A DNA stretch of 26,712 bases from JAJFUG01 sp964473155. GTDB lineage: Bacteria > Gemmatimonadota > Glassbacteria > GWA2-58-10. The stretch covers positions 1 through 26,712 of the forward strand of contig CAYYNT010000067.1 of assembly GCA_964473155.1 (NCBI GenBank). The letters run 5' to 3'. The position numbers were made by a program, and so were the translations under genes. The notes beneath the pieces are model-generated. The model saw only the letters and a program-made list of their open reading frames with translations, searched no databases and was not told the origin of the DNA. Of this stretch, positions 15,143-22,796 are shown one piece after another; position 1 is the stretch's first letter, and every line of letters begins with the position of its first letter.

Positions 15143-15412
15143 TCAGACGGCTTCTTTAAGGGCTTTGCCGGAGGTGAACTTTACAACCTTGCGCTGCGGG
15201 ATACGGATGGTCTTGCCTGTCTGGGGATTGCGACCCTCACGCGCCTTCCGGGTAACAACCGAGAATGTCCCGAAGCCCACCTGGGTGTACTTGCCACCTT
15301 TCTTCAGGCTTTTGGTGATGGTGTTGAACACGCTGTCGATGGCCTCTCCGGCGGCTTTCTTGGAAATACCAACACTGGTAGCCACGGCATCGATCAGTTC
15401 GGCCTTAGTCAT
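15143..15412 (-). CDS. hup: HU/IHF-family DNA-binding protein
   Basis: 89 aa from ATG 15412, with GGAGG eight nt upstream. A longer frame from 15454 adds 14 residues not typical of the family. It starts MTKAELIDAVA, has the GFGTFSV turn and the DNA-gripping arm with GRNPQTGKTIRIP, and ends KFTSGKALKEAV, the full HU length. It bends and compacts DNA as a homodimer. The promoter at 15520-15547 and the shared terminator downstream define a single-gene transcript. Confidence 0.95.
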   Translation of the reverse strand: MTKAELIDAVATSVGISKKAAGEAIDSVFNTITKSLKKGGKYTQVGFGTFSVVTRKAREGRNPQTGKTIRIPQRKVVKFTSGKALKEAV

Positions 15413-15519
15413 GGAGAAATCCTCCAATAAAAAGTTGTGAGTGGCGGGGGACACGAACGTTTATACTGCCGGAATCAACTTACATTCCCCAGACCTTTTA
15501 TCTGTAAGCCTTTGCTAAG

Positions 15520-15547
15520 TGTATAACGGTTTAAAGCCGCTTGTCAA
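15520..15547 (-). promoter_or_regulatory. Promoter of the HU gene
   Basis: On the minus strand TTGACA (15542-15547), a 16-bp spacer and TATACA (15520-15525, four of six). The leader is about 100 nt. The -35 sits in the same CTTGACAAG context as the exbB promoter. Confidence 0.6.
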
Positions 15548-15575
15548 GCCTGAAATATCAATTTTGGAGGAAAAA

Positions 15576-15608
15576 ATGAAAAAAACATTAAAAAACCCTC
15601 TTTTTTGA
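15576..15608 (+). CDS. Possible 10-codon leader-like ORF
   Basis: An ATG with TTTTGGAGG and a purine run directly upstream encodes MKKTLKNPLF and then TGA. The ribosome binding site is very good but the coding part is low-complexity (A-runs then T-run) and nothing recognisable follows. It could be a chance match in AT-rich DNA, or a small plus-strand transcript divergent from HU. Confidence 0.15.
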   Translation: MKKTLKNPLF

Positions 15609-15916
15609 ATACCACTCCTTCACCGTTTGCTTTTGCGCCCGACCATGCGCCGCCTGAACTGATTGATTATAAATTAATAACCAGCCCTGCGTCAAGAAAA
15701 GCTCCTCTAAGTCTATCCGAGGTTTAAAGGTGTGCTGATTTCACAATTTCAATTCAAACAAAGAAAAATCATCCACTGAATCACACGAATGGCCTCTAAT
15801 TTATTGTTCTTCAAGTCAGTCAGCCTTATGCAGGGGCAGGGCGCGCCGTGCCCGAAAAGCCTTTCATGGGCAAGGCATGCTCCGCGCCAAAAAATAGTTT
15901 CGACGATTTATCATAA
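15609..15916. other. Intergenic stretch without a recognisable gene
   Basis: No reading frame here has a ribosome binding site or protein-like composition. It contains the motif ATTCGTGTGATTCAGTGG (minus strand, within 15768-15790), similar to GTGATTCCGTGGTTTGAT at 26481-26498, and the REP-like palindromes at 15834-15853 and 15868-15887. The area looks like a landing zone for short repeats. Confidence 0.5.
15834..15853. repeat. REP-like imperfect palindrome, second family
   Basis: Layout GGGCA-G-GGC-GC-GCC-G-TGCCC: two paired blocks with a single mismatch between them. The tolC terminator stem (16373-16394) has exactly the same layout. A degenerate relative, GGGCA-A-GGC-AT-GCT followed by a decayed right arm, lies at 15868-15887. 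Confidence 0.55.
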
Positions 15917-16320
15917 CTGTCCGGGGAAAAACCGGAACATAGGAGCTGTTTGTTGAGCTGTCAGCCGATCAGAGAGACCAGGCTTGTCAGGACAGGGATT
16001 TCATGTCCTTTTCCGTCTTGTGGAAAAGGACCAAAAGACGCTGGGGGCCGTAAACTCGCAACGGGCACGGTGGAATAGTAAGCTATGGCGTGCGCGGCTC
16101 TTTTACACGCTGCCCTGGTTGCGGGGCGGCATTGCGCGCCAGCGCCGCCCGGTGACAAGGGAGCGGAATTAACGATCCGTATACACTTAAGCCGGAAAAA
16201 CAGGCGCGGTCCGGACGAGTTGCGCGGCCCCGCTGGCTTTGCTGCCTTCGCCAAAACGAAAGCAGATCAAGCTGTTACAACAACCATAAAAAAATATTCG
16301 CTGATAAATTCCCCGGACAG
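15917..16320. mobile_element. MITE-like element with inverted ends
   Basis: A 404-bp segment bounded by perfect 12-bp inverted repeats, CTGTCCGGGGAA (15917-15928) and TTCCCCGGACAG (16309-16320); flanking TCAT bases extend the match with two mismatches. It has no protein-like frame and no transposase. Its right half (16125-16321) matches 26462-26659 in the opposite orientation, and the second copy also begins with the end sequence (CTATCCGGGGAA). I saw no clear target-site duplication. The likely reading is a non-autonomous mobile element; a repeated structured RNA is the alternative. Confidence 0.55.
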
Positions 16321-16321
16321 C
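16125..16321 (-). repeat. Conserved dispersed repeat, copy 1
   Basis: Aligned to the reverse complement of 26462-26659. The inner 156 bp (16125-16280) match at about 143 positions by hand count, with no gaps; the outer 40 bp are diverged but equal in length to within one base and end in the shared GCTRTCCGGGGAA. Two hairpins are kept in both copies, read on the minus strand here: CTGCTTTCG/CGAAGGCAG and GGCGGC/GCCGCC. One base change in the first stem keeps pairing as G-U. Confidence 0.8.
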
Positions 16322-16362
16322 AATGACAATTTATGAATAATCCGGATTAAACCGTATCCATC

Positions 16363-16397
16363 AAAAATAAAAGGGGCACGGCAAGCCATGCCCCTTT
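16363..16397 (-). terminator. Intrinsic terminator of the TolC-family gene (REP-like stem)
   Basis: On the minus strand AAAGGGGCA...TGCCCCTTT, with an inner GGC/GCC stem, is followed by TTTTATTTTT. The stem (16373-16394: GGGGCA-C-GGC-AA-GCC-A-TGCCCC) has the same block pattern as the palindrome at 15834-15853, so a REP-like unit may have been adopted as a terminator. It lies about 100 bp after the stop codon. Confidence 0.78.
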
Positions 16398-16496
16398 ATA
16401 TTTCATTCAATTTCAGCGCGTTGCAATCTCAATAAACAATCATATCTGTTATTAAAAAGTTCCTCCAGGTTTTCGTCCTGGCTATCCTCTGACTCA

Positions 16497-17981
16497 TCAC
16501 CTGCCGAACTGCCCGCTCAGGTCCCGTCCCACGTTCAGGCTTAGACGGCTGAGTTCTATGTGGTAATCATAAACCGAGTTGATGTAATTGACCTCGGCCT
16601 GGGAGTAATCCACCTGCGCCTGGCGAAGCTGCAAAAGACTGGAGGCTCCCAGACGGTAGCGTTCCTGCTCCAGTTCCAGTGACTGCCGGGCGAGCTGCTC
16701 GCTCTCGCCCAGCGTCACATGCCGCCGGTACAGGCGCTCAAGCTCCAGCAAACCGGCCCGCACCTCGCGCTCTATGTCCAACCGTCTGGCCGACAGATCG
16801 AGGTTCAGGTTATTCAGCGCGATTTCCGTGTTCCGGTTGCCGCGGAAACGGGAAAAGGCGTCCAGGATGTCCCAGCTCATATTGAAATTCAGACCGCGGC
16901 TCTGCACCTGGTTCGGCAGAAAGTCCAGTCCGTCCTTGCTCCGCGAATAGCTCGCCCCGACGCCCAGCGATGGCAGATAGGCCAGACGTCCCATCCATAG
17001 ATTGCCCTCCTGCTGATGGATCTGCAATTCAAGGGTCTTGATGTCCGGGTGGGTCTTGATCGCCTCCTGACTCAGCTCATCCGCATTCATCGTCAACGGC
17101 TTGACCTCGAAATCATCCATCAGTGAATACTTCGCCGCCAACTGCCCGCCCATCACACGGTTCAGGTCCATGCGGGCGGTGGCCAGCGCATTCTCGTACT
17201 GAACGATCAACAGTTCCTGGTTCTTCACCTCGATCTCCGCCTGTAGCACATCCAGACGGGTCACCGAACCCACCGAAAAACGAGCCTCGGCCAGACGGAG
17301 CTGCTCGCGGCGCTGGTCTGCCTGACGCTGGGCGGCTAACAGAAGCTTCCTGTTGCGCAGAACGTTGAAATACGCCTGACGGACCTGATTGACCACGGTC
17401 AGCTCGGAACTGTAAATTCGGCTCAATCGTTCGTTTTTGAAAAACCGGGCATTGCGCATTTCGAAATAATTCTCCGCCCGGTTGAAAAGCGTGAAATTGA
17501 GGTTCAGGCTGCCGTAAGAGCTCTTGCTTATTCCGCCGCTGGTCCTGATAGTTCCGCTCTGGTCAACGTATGAACTGTTGCGGTTCGACTGCCCGAGACC
17601 AAAACTGCTGCGCATGGTGGGCATGTAGTTGCTCCAGGCGCTGAGCAGTTCTCCGGTGGCGGCGCGCAGGTTTTCTTTCGATTTGCGATGGTTCGGGCTG
17701 TCGGCCAGGGCGCGCTCGATGCATTCCCGCAGGGAAAGCACCGGCCCCTCGCTTTCTCCGCTCTGTCCGGCCACCGCCTCGGATATTCCGCGGCTGACCG
17801 GGAAAAGCACCGACAGGTTGTAGTCATGGAAAAACGGAGTTGGAGACTCGAAAAGACCTGTCTTTCCGCCGGCGGATTCCGCTTCGACGGCGGCCGGATC
17901 GATTCCGGCTGCTGCGGATGCTGCACTTGCGGTCAGAAGCCCCACGGCTAACAACATTGCGTAGACACCTGTTTTGAACAT
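16497..17981 (-). CDS. TolC-family outer-membrane channel protein
   Basis: 494 aa from ATG 17981, chosen because GGAGG lies seven nt upstream, the signal peptide follows at once (MFKTGVYAMLLAVGLL, cleavage near SAASAAAG) and the predicted transcript starts close to the alternative ATG at 18029. Two OEP (outer membrane efflux protein) repeats are visible (about 85-285 and 295-490), each starting with long helices; LSLRECIERALADSPNHRKSKENL begins the first. ERYRLGASSLLQLRQAQVDYSQAEVNYINS near the end is the typical helix-turn of the second. These trimers form the outer-membrane exit duct for type I secretion or RND/ABC efflux. No adaptor or inner-membrane pump gene is adjacent, so its partner is unknown. 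Confidence 0.9.
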   Translation of the reverse strand: MFKTGVYAMLLAVGLLTASAASAAAGIDPAAVEAESAGGKTGLFESPTPFFHDYNLSVLFPVSRGISEAVAGQSGESEGPVLSLRECIERALADSPNHRKSKENLRAATGELLSAWSNYMPTMRSSFGLGQSNRNSSYVDQSGTIRTSGGISKSSYGSLNLNFTLFNRAENYFEMRNARFFKNERLSRIYSSELTVVNQVRQAYFNVLRNRKLLLAAQRQADQRREQLRLAEARFSVGSVTRLDVLQAEIEVKNQELLIVQYENALATARMDLNRVMGGQLAAKYSLMDDFEVKPLTMNADELSQEAIKTHPDIKTLELQIHQQEGNLWMGRLAYLPSLGVGASYSRSKDGLDFLPNQVQSRGLNFNMSWDILDAFSRFRGNRNTEIALNNLNLDLSARRLDIEREVRAGLLELERLYRRHVTLGESEQLARQSLELEQERYRLGASSLLQLRQAQVDYSQAEVNYINSVYDYHIELSRLSLNVGRDLSGQFGR

Positions 17982-18001
17982 CAATATTCCTCCGCTTGCG
18001 T

Positions 18002-18013
18002 TGACACGTGTCA
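18002..18013. promoter_or_regulatory. 12-bp palindrome in the tolC leader, candidate operator
   Basis: TGACACGTGTCA is a perfect palindrome about 20-30 nt downstream of the predicted transcription start and 20 bp before the start codon. Its position suits a repressor roadblock site. No regulator gene is adjacent. Confidence 0.4.
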
Positions 18014-18040
18014 CCTGGATTAATTTCATTCGGTGGTCTG

Positions 18041-18070
18041 ATTATAAAGGGCGCTTGTAGTATTAGACAA
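18041..18070 (-). promoter_or_regulatory. Promoter of the TolC-family gene
   Basis: On the minus strand TTGTCT (18065-18070, four of six), an 18-bp spacer and consensus TATAAT (18041-18046). Transcription should begin near 18034, giving a leader of about 50 nt that contains the palindrome at 18002-18013. Confidence 0.65.
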
Positions 18071-18162
18071 ACCAGAGGCGGGAATTGTTTCATTTCTTTT
18101 GCGGCATGTTTTCCTGAACCTTTTGAGCCAGCCTGCAATCGACTCGATAGAAACTTTTGACT

Positions 18163-19119
18163 TCAGCGTCTTCCGCTCCGCCGCCCCGCAACCCATACCA
18201 GCAGCGAACCAGCGGCAACCATCGCTGCCCCGGCTATAAGCCATGCCAGCGGGACATCACCGGCCGCATCCACCCAGGCCTGCCCCTCAAGCGCCGGGCG
18301 GTTTACGAGAATCAGGGCCAGGGCGTTGTTGGTCAGGTGCATGGCTATCGCGGGCCAGAGCGAGCCGCCTGCCGCAGCGGCCCATGAAATAAGCATTCCT
18401 GTCAGCGCCAGCACCGTCATGCGATGCGGATCAAGATGAAACAGCCCGAAAAGCAGCCCGGTCAGCAGGACTGAAACGGCAAAACCGTACCTGCGCAACG
18501 CCGCTCGCAGCAGCAGGCCACGGAACATGGCCTCTTCAAAAAACGCCGGGACTACCGCCAGGGCCAGGAGCGCCATGAGAAACGATCCGCTGTCTGTCAC
18601 CCTCAAAATTTCGTTCAGGCCCTCCATATATCCGGGCGGCGGCGGGAACAGCCGCGCCTGCCAGGCTTCCAGTTGCGGCGCCACAGTCACCAGACCGGCG
18701 CCCGCCAGCACCCCGCCGGCCAGAGCGGAGACCGGAGCAGGATACAGGCCCAGACTGGCTGTGAGACTGTACCGGCCGTTTAGAAAAAGGATGGCGAGCG
18801 GAAGACCCAGGCTGATAAGCTCGATTGTTAGCGCTCCGGCGAAGCGGTCCGGAATCTGCCCCGTTCGCGGCATCAGAAAATCAAGGGCATTCAGGCGCGC
18901 CAGCAGCATGAGAAGGGCGAGCGTGCAGACCAGTGTCAGCAGCGCCGCCTGGAACGAAGGGAGCCGGGGTGTGGCCTGCTGATTCTCGGGACCTGAGTCC
19001 GGGCTCTCACAACCGGTTCCGGCATTCTCATCCATCCGGGGCCATTCCTTGAACGGACGGCCAGTTGCGGCCGGTCCATTTGTTGTCAGACAGGGGGATG
19101 CTTCTGTTTCCGGCGGCAT
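18163..19119 (-). CDS. CPBP-family (CAAX-type) intramembrane glutamic protease
   Basis: 318 aa from ATG 19119. An in-frame ATG at 19035 is preceded by AAGGA and may be the true start, because the first 50 residues are hydrophilic and poorly structured. Several membrane helices lie from about residue 58 to the end. The three family motifs are present: E195-E196-x3-R200 in FFEEAMFRGLLLR, F224-x3-H228 in FGLFHLDP, and H261-x3-N265 in AMHLTNNAL. These residues form the catalytic centre in relatives such as Rce1 and bacteriocin-immunity CPBP proteins. The substrate is unknown. It follows the PHP gene by 21 bp and is likely co-transcribed with it. Confidence 0.88.
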   Translation of the reverse strand: MPPETEASPCLTTNGPAATGRPFKEWPRMDENAGTGCESPDSGPENQQATPRLPSFQAALLTLVCTLALLMLLARLNALDFLMPRTGQIPDRFAGALTIELISLGLPLAILFLNGRYSLTASLGLYPAPVSALAGGVLAGAGLVTVAPQLEAWQARLFPPPPGYMEGLNEILRVTDSGSFLMALLALAVVPAFFEEAMFRGLLLRAALRRYGFAVSVLLTGLLFGLFHLDPHRMTVLALTGMLISWAAAAGGSLWPAIAMHLTNNALALILVNRPALEGQAWVDAAGDVPLAWLIAGAAMVAAGSLLVWVAGRRSGRR

Positions 19120-19140
19120 GCGAGGGCATGGCGCGGCAGC

Positions 19141-19977
19141 TCAAAGCTCCGCCCGCAGCCCGGCCCGCTCGCTCACCAGTTCGAGGAAAGGACGGATCGG
19201 ATCGGTATCCAGGTGAAAATCGCCCAGACGGAACTGGGGCAGGTTTTCGTGCCAGTCCGAGCCGCCCGTGGCGAGAAGCCCGAGCTGACTGGTAAAAGCC
19301 TCGACCCGCTGAATCTGTCCGGACGTGAGCTGCGGACGGTAGACCTCCACTCCCATCAGCCCGTCCGCCGCAAGACACTCCACCAGCGGTTCAAATCCCT
19401 CCGGAGACGGGTGAGCCAGCACGCTGACTCCACCCGCGTTATGGATCAGCTCCAATACCCTCCGGGTCTCAGTCAGTTCGTACTCCACATAAGCCGGAGC
19501 GCCCGTTCCAAGATACCGGACGAAAGCTTCCTTGAAACTGCGGACATAGTTGTATTTGATGAGCAGACGGGCGATCAGCGGACGGCCGACTGTCTGGTCC
19601 GGGGGAATCCGGTCCAGCTCATCGATCGGAATGCTGACATTCAGATGATCCAGGAGCTGAAGGATCTTGCGGGCGCGCTCCATGCGTCTGCCCCGCGACC
19701 GGCTGAGATGTTCGAGAAGGGTCTTATCCTCCGTGTCCAGCGCGTAACCCAGAACATGTATGTCCCGGCCCTCGAAATCCGTGCTGAACTCCACCCCGGC
19801 GATGAAAGGAAACCAGGCCTTGTCAGCCTCGCCCTGGCATTCCCGGACGTGATTGACCGTATCGTGATCCGTGATCGAAATAAGGTCCAGGCCACCCTGT
19901 GCGGCGAAAGAAAATATCTCGCGTGGGCTGTGCCTCCCATCAGAATAACTGCTGTGCAGATGCAGATCGGCTCGCAT
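19141..19977 (-). CDS. PHP-domain metal-dependent phosphoesterase (Rnm/YciV-like)
   Basis: 278 aa. The N-terminal PHP motif is ADLHLHSSYSDG with H6, H8 and D13, followed by TDHDTVNH (D37-H38-D39). Later metal-ligand motifs are SVLAHPSPE and GGSDWHEN. This order matches the YciV/Rnm group, some of which are 5'-3' exonucleases that trim rRNA ends or act on 3'-phosphoadenosine phosphates. The activity of this one is not proven. ATG at 19977, ribosome binding site weak. It lies 69 bp downstream of lepA and just ahead of the CPBP protease gene. Confidence 0.88.
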   Translation of the reverse strand: MRADLHLHSSYSDGRHSPREIFSFAAQGGLDLISITDHDTVNHVRECQGEADKAWFPFIAGVEFSTDFEGRDIHVLGYALDTEDKTLLEHLSRSRGRRMERARKILQLLDHLNVSIPIDELDRIPPDQTVGRPLIARLLIKYNYVRSFKEAFVRYLGTGAPAYVEYELTETRRVLELIHNAGGVSVLAHPSPEGFEPLVECLAADGLMGVEVYRPQLTSGQIQRVEAFTSQLGLLATGGSDWHENLPQFRLGDFHLDTDPIRPFLELVSERAGLRAEL

Positions 19978-20046
19978 CAGATTTCCCGGTTACATATTTT
20001 CAGTTGACTTCCATAACAGTATTCCTGCTTTGGATACCCCGCAGGA

Positions 20047-21843
20047 TCAATCCAGTTTCAGCACCGCCAGAAAAGCCTCCTGCGGAATCTCCACCCGCCC
20101 GACCTGCTTCATCCGGCGCTTGCCCTCGCGCTGCTTTTCGAGCAGCTTGCGCTTGCGGGTGATATCTCCGCCGTAGCACTTGGCGGTCACGTTCTTGCGC
20201 ATCGGGCGCACAACCTCACGCGCGATAATCTTGCCGCCAATCGCCGCCTGAAGAACCACCTCGAACATTTGCCGCGGGATCAGCTCCTTGAGCTTTTCGA
20301 TCAGGCGCTTGCCCCAGACACGGCTTTTCTCGCGGTGCGTGATAGCGCTCAACGCGTCCACCACCTCGCTGTTGACCAGTATATCAAGGCGCACCAGGTC
20401 GGAAACCCGGTACTCCAGGAACTCGTAATCGTAGCTGGCGTAGCCGCGGGAGACAGTTTTGAGACGGTCGTAGTAATCGAGCAGTATCTCCGACAGCGGC
20501 AGCACGAAAAACAGCTCGACCTTGTTCTGGTCCAGGTATTTCATCTCCTTGAACTCACCGCGGCGCTCCCGGCAGAGCTCCATCACCGGGCCGATAAAAT
20601 CCGCGGGCAGGTAGATTCGCAGCGTGACCATCGGTTCTTCGATATTATCGATCAGGGCGCGGTCTGGCATGGCGGCGGGGTTCGAAAGCTCCAATACCTC
20701 GCCGCTGGTCATCAGCACGCGGTAACGCACGTTGGGCACGGTGGCCAGAATGCGCACATCGTGCTCTCGGCTAAGCCGCTCCTGCACTATCTCCATGTGC
20801 AGCAGCCCGAGGAAGCCGCAACGGAAACCGAAACCCAGGGCGGCCGAGACCTCGGGTTCGTAGCTCAGCGACGCGTCGTTCAGGCGCAGTTTCTCCAGCG
20901 CCTCCTTCAGATCGTCGTAATCCTCATTGTCCACCGGGTAGACCGCGGCGAACACCATCGGCTTGACCTCCTTGTAGCCGGGCAGCGGGGCCGGGGCCGG
21001 GTTGGCGGCGTCGATTATCGTGTCTCCCACCCGCGTGTCGCTCAGTTTCTTTATCTGGGCCACCACATAACCCACCTCTCCCGCCTCCAGCCTCGGCATC
21101 TTCACCGGCCGAAGGCGCTGGTAGCCCACTTCTATCACCTCGTACTCGGCTTTAGTGGCCATCAGACGGATATTCATTCCCGGCGCGAGCGCCCCGTCCA
21201 TCACCCGCACCAGGGGCACCGCACCGCGGTACTGGTCGAACGTGCTGTCAAAGATCAGGGCGGTCAGCGGCTTGCCGGCGTCCCCTTTCGGCGGCGGGAT
21301 GCGCTCTACGATCGCCTCCAGCACAGCCTCGATCCCGATCCCGGCCTTGGCGCTCACCTGAAGGATCTCCTCGCGCTCCACGGCCAGAAGGTCTTCCATC
21401 TCCGCGCACACCTCGTCGATCATGGCCGCCGGAAGGTCGATCTTGTTGATCACCGGGATGATTGTAAGGTTGTGGTCCATGGCCAGGAGCAGGTTGCTCA
21501 GGGTCTGGGCCTGCACCCCCTGGGTGGCGTCAACCACCAGCAGCGCGCCCTCGCAGGCGGCCAGGCTGCGGCTGACCTCGTACGAGAAATCCACGTGCCC
21601 CGGCGTGTCGATCAGGTTGAACTCATAGCCGCCGCCATCCGCCGCCTGGTAGTCCATCCGTACGGCGTGGCTTTTTATCGTTATCCCGCGCTCGCGCTCC
21701 AGGTCCATGCTGTCGAGCACCTGCGCCCGCATGTCCCGCGATTCCACGGTGTGCGTGCTTTCGAGCAGCCTGTCGGCAAGCGTGGATTTACCGTGGTCTA
21801 TATGTGCAATGATACAGAAATTCCGGATACGGTCGAGTTTCAT
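20047..21843 (-). CDS. lepA: Elongation factor 4 (LepA), ribosome back-translocase GTPase
   Basis: 598 aa, the normal LepA length. G1 AHIDHGKST (about 13-21), G2 region RERGITIKS, G3 DTPGHVDFSYEVSRSL, G4 NKIDLPAA and the EF4-specific C-terminal domain (MRKNVTAKCYGGDITRKRKL, then GKRRMKQVGRVEIPQEAF) are all present. It binds the ribosome like EF-G and helps with stalled ribosomes or 30S maturation. The ATG at 21843 has only a weak AAAGAAA ribosome binding site. LepA with a PHP gene downstream is a plausible two-gene unit. Confidence 0.97.
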   Translation of the reverse strand: MKLDRIRNFCIIAHIDHGKSTLADRLLESTHTVESRDMRAQVLDSMDLERERGITIKSHAVRMDYQAADGGGYEFNLIDTPGHVDFSYEVSRSLAACEGALLVVDATQGVQAQTLSNLLLAMDHNLTIIPVINKIDLPAAMIDEVCAEMEDLLAVEREEILQVSAKAGIGIEAVLEAIVERIPPPKGDAGKPLTALIFDSTFDQYRGAVPLVRVMDGALAPGMNIRLMATKAEYEVIEVGYQRLRPVKMPRLEAGEVGYVVAQIKKLSDTRVGDTIIDAANPAPAPLPGYKEVKPMVFAAVYPVDNEDYDDLKEALEKLRLNDASLSYEPEVSAALGFGFRCGFLGLLHMEIVQERLSREHDVRILATVPNVRYRVLMTSGEVLELSNPAAMPDRALIDNIEEPMVTLRIYLPADFIGPVMELCRERRGEFKEMKYLDQNKVELFFVLPLSEILLDYYDRLKTVSRGYASYDYEFLEYRVSDLVRLDILVNSEVVDALSAITHREKSRVWGKRLIEKLKELIPRQMFEVVLQAAIGGKIIAREVVRPMRKNVTAKCYGGDITRKRKLLEKQREGKRRMKQVGRVEIPQEAFLAVLKLD

Positions 21844-21964
21844 AAATTGTTTCTTTGTCCCTTCTGCTCTTTCAAAACTGTGTTCTTACCAGGCGATGCA
21901 CCGCGTGAAAAAGATGATCCGCCTTAAGTGGATACTCAAGTTTTTCACCTGAACGGCGGCGTTT

Positions 21965-22693
21965 CTATTTACCCAATGCCCGGTTCAAAATGTCCTTCAG
22001 GTCGAACGAATTGTAATTTTTCCCTATCCGGCTGACCGCCCCGCTCGCGCCCCAGGTTTCCAGTTCCAGGGTGCGCGCCTCGTGGATCGCCTTGACAAAA
22101 CTGAACAGCGGGGCCTCACGGCTCAACCAAAGGCTCACTTGCCGGCCCTTGGCATCCTCCACCAGCATTCTGCGCGTGGAAAGGATTCCACCTTTCAGCG
22201 CCAGGCTCTCCTCAGCCTGTTCCTTTGAGGATATGCCTTTCCGCGTCCCCTCACGTATCGAGGCCACCAGCTCATCCAGGTCAATCCCCAGGCCGAAACG
22301 CGTGGCCAGGGTCGTCCCCAGGCTGACCAGTCCAGCCGGGACCTCCTGGGCCTCGGAATCGCCCATCTTGAGCACCACTTTTTTCGCGGTCAACCCCAGG
22401 CTTTCTCCGGCCGGGTACAGCCCCATGGCGGTCAGGCTGTCCCCATTCTGCCCCGCCACTGTCAATTCGAGCCAGATATGCGGCGCGCCCTCGAACTGCT
22501 CTTTGCCCACCACGGCCAGCCGGAACATTTTCGGCCTGTCCATGCTCTTGCCGCTCACCTTGTAGCTTGACCAGGCTCCCACCTGTGGCGGACTGAGCAG
22601 GGCCTTGAGATCGAGGTCTCCGCCGGCTGCCGCAAGCATGGTTGAAAGATCCAGGCTTAAGAAGGCGGCAAGTATCAGAATCCTGTGGCGCAT
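21965..22693 (-). CDS. Exported protein of unknown function
   Basis: 242 aa with a signal peptide (MRHRILILAAFLSLDLSTML, cleavage near AAAGG). I do not recognise the family. The mature part has beta-rich segments (WSSYKVSGKSMDRPKMFRL; HIWLELTVAG; LTAKKVVLKMG), a Glu/Lys-rich helical stretch (about 140-165), then strands ending RIGKNYNSFDLKDILNRAL. No transmembrane helix beyond the signal peptide and no lipobox. The ATG at 22693 has AAGGAA very close upstream. The pattern suggests a periplasmic or envelope-associated protein, possibly related to LolA-like or outer-membrane-lipoprotein-sorting folds, but that is a guess from strand pattern only. It lies 121 bp ahead of lepA. Confidence 0.72.
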   Translation of the reverse strand: MRHRILILAAFLSLDLSTMLAAAGGDLDLKALLSPPQVGAWSSYKVSGKSMDRPKMFRLAVVGKEQFEGAPHIWLELTVAGQNGDSLTAMGLYPAGESLGLTAKKVVLKMGDSEAQEVPAGLVSLGTTLATRFGLGIDLDELVASIREGTRKGISSKEQAEESLALKGGILSTRRMLVEDAKGRQVSLWLSREAPLFSFVKAIHEARTLELETWGASGAVSRIGKNYNSFDLKDILNRALGK

Positions 22694-22796
22694 TTCCTTT
22701 TTCCCCTATCGATCCGGTCTATCCCGATTCCGCAGGCAGAAAGTTAACCATCCAGGGCCTCTCGGGCAAGCTCAACCTTTGCTCATGTATCCTTAT

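Noticed and set aside
15143..15454. Longer HU start at 15454
   Set aside because: HU proteins begin with a short M-x-K-x-(E/D)-L-I start. The ATG at 15412 fits this and has GGAGG at the right distance.
15961..16254. Overlapping short frames on both strands (also 15984-16172)
   Set aside because: They lie inside the MITE-like element, lack ribosome binding sites, are not kept in the second copy, and have no protein-like pattern.
20269..21927. A 552-codon plus-strand open frame
   Set aside because: Antisense to lepA, whose G-motifs are unmistakable. Rich in His, Gln and Val with no domain.
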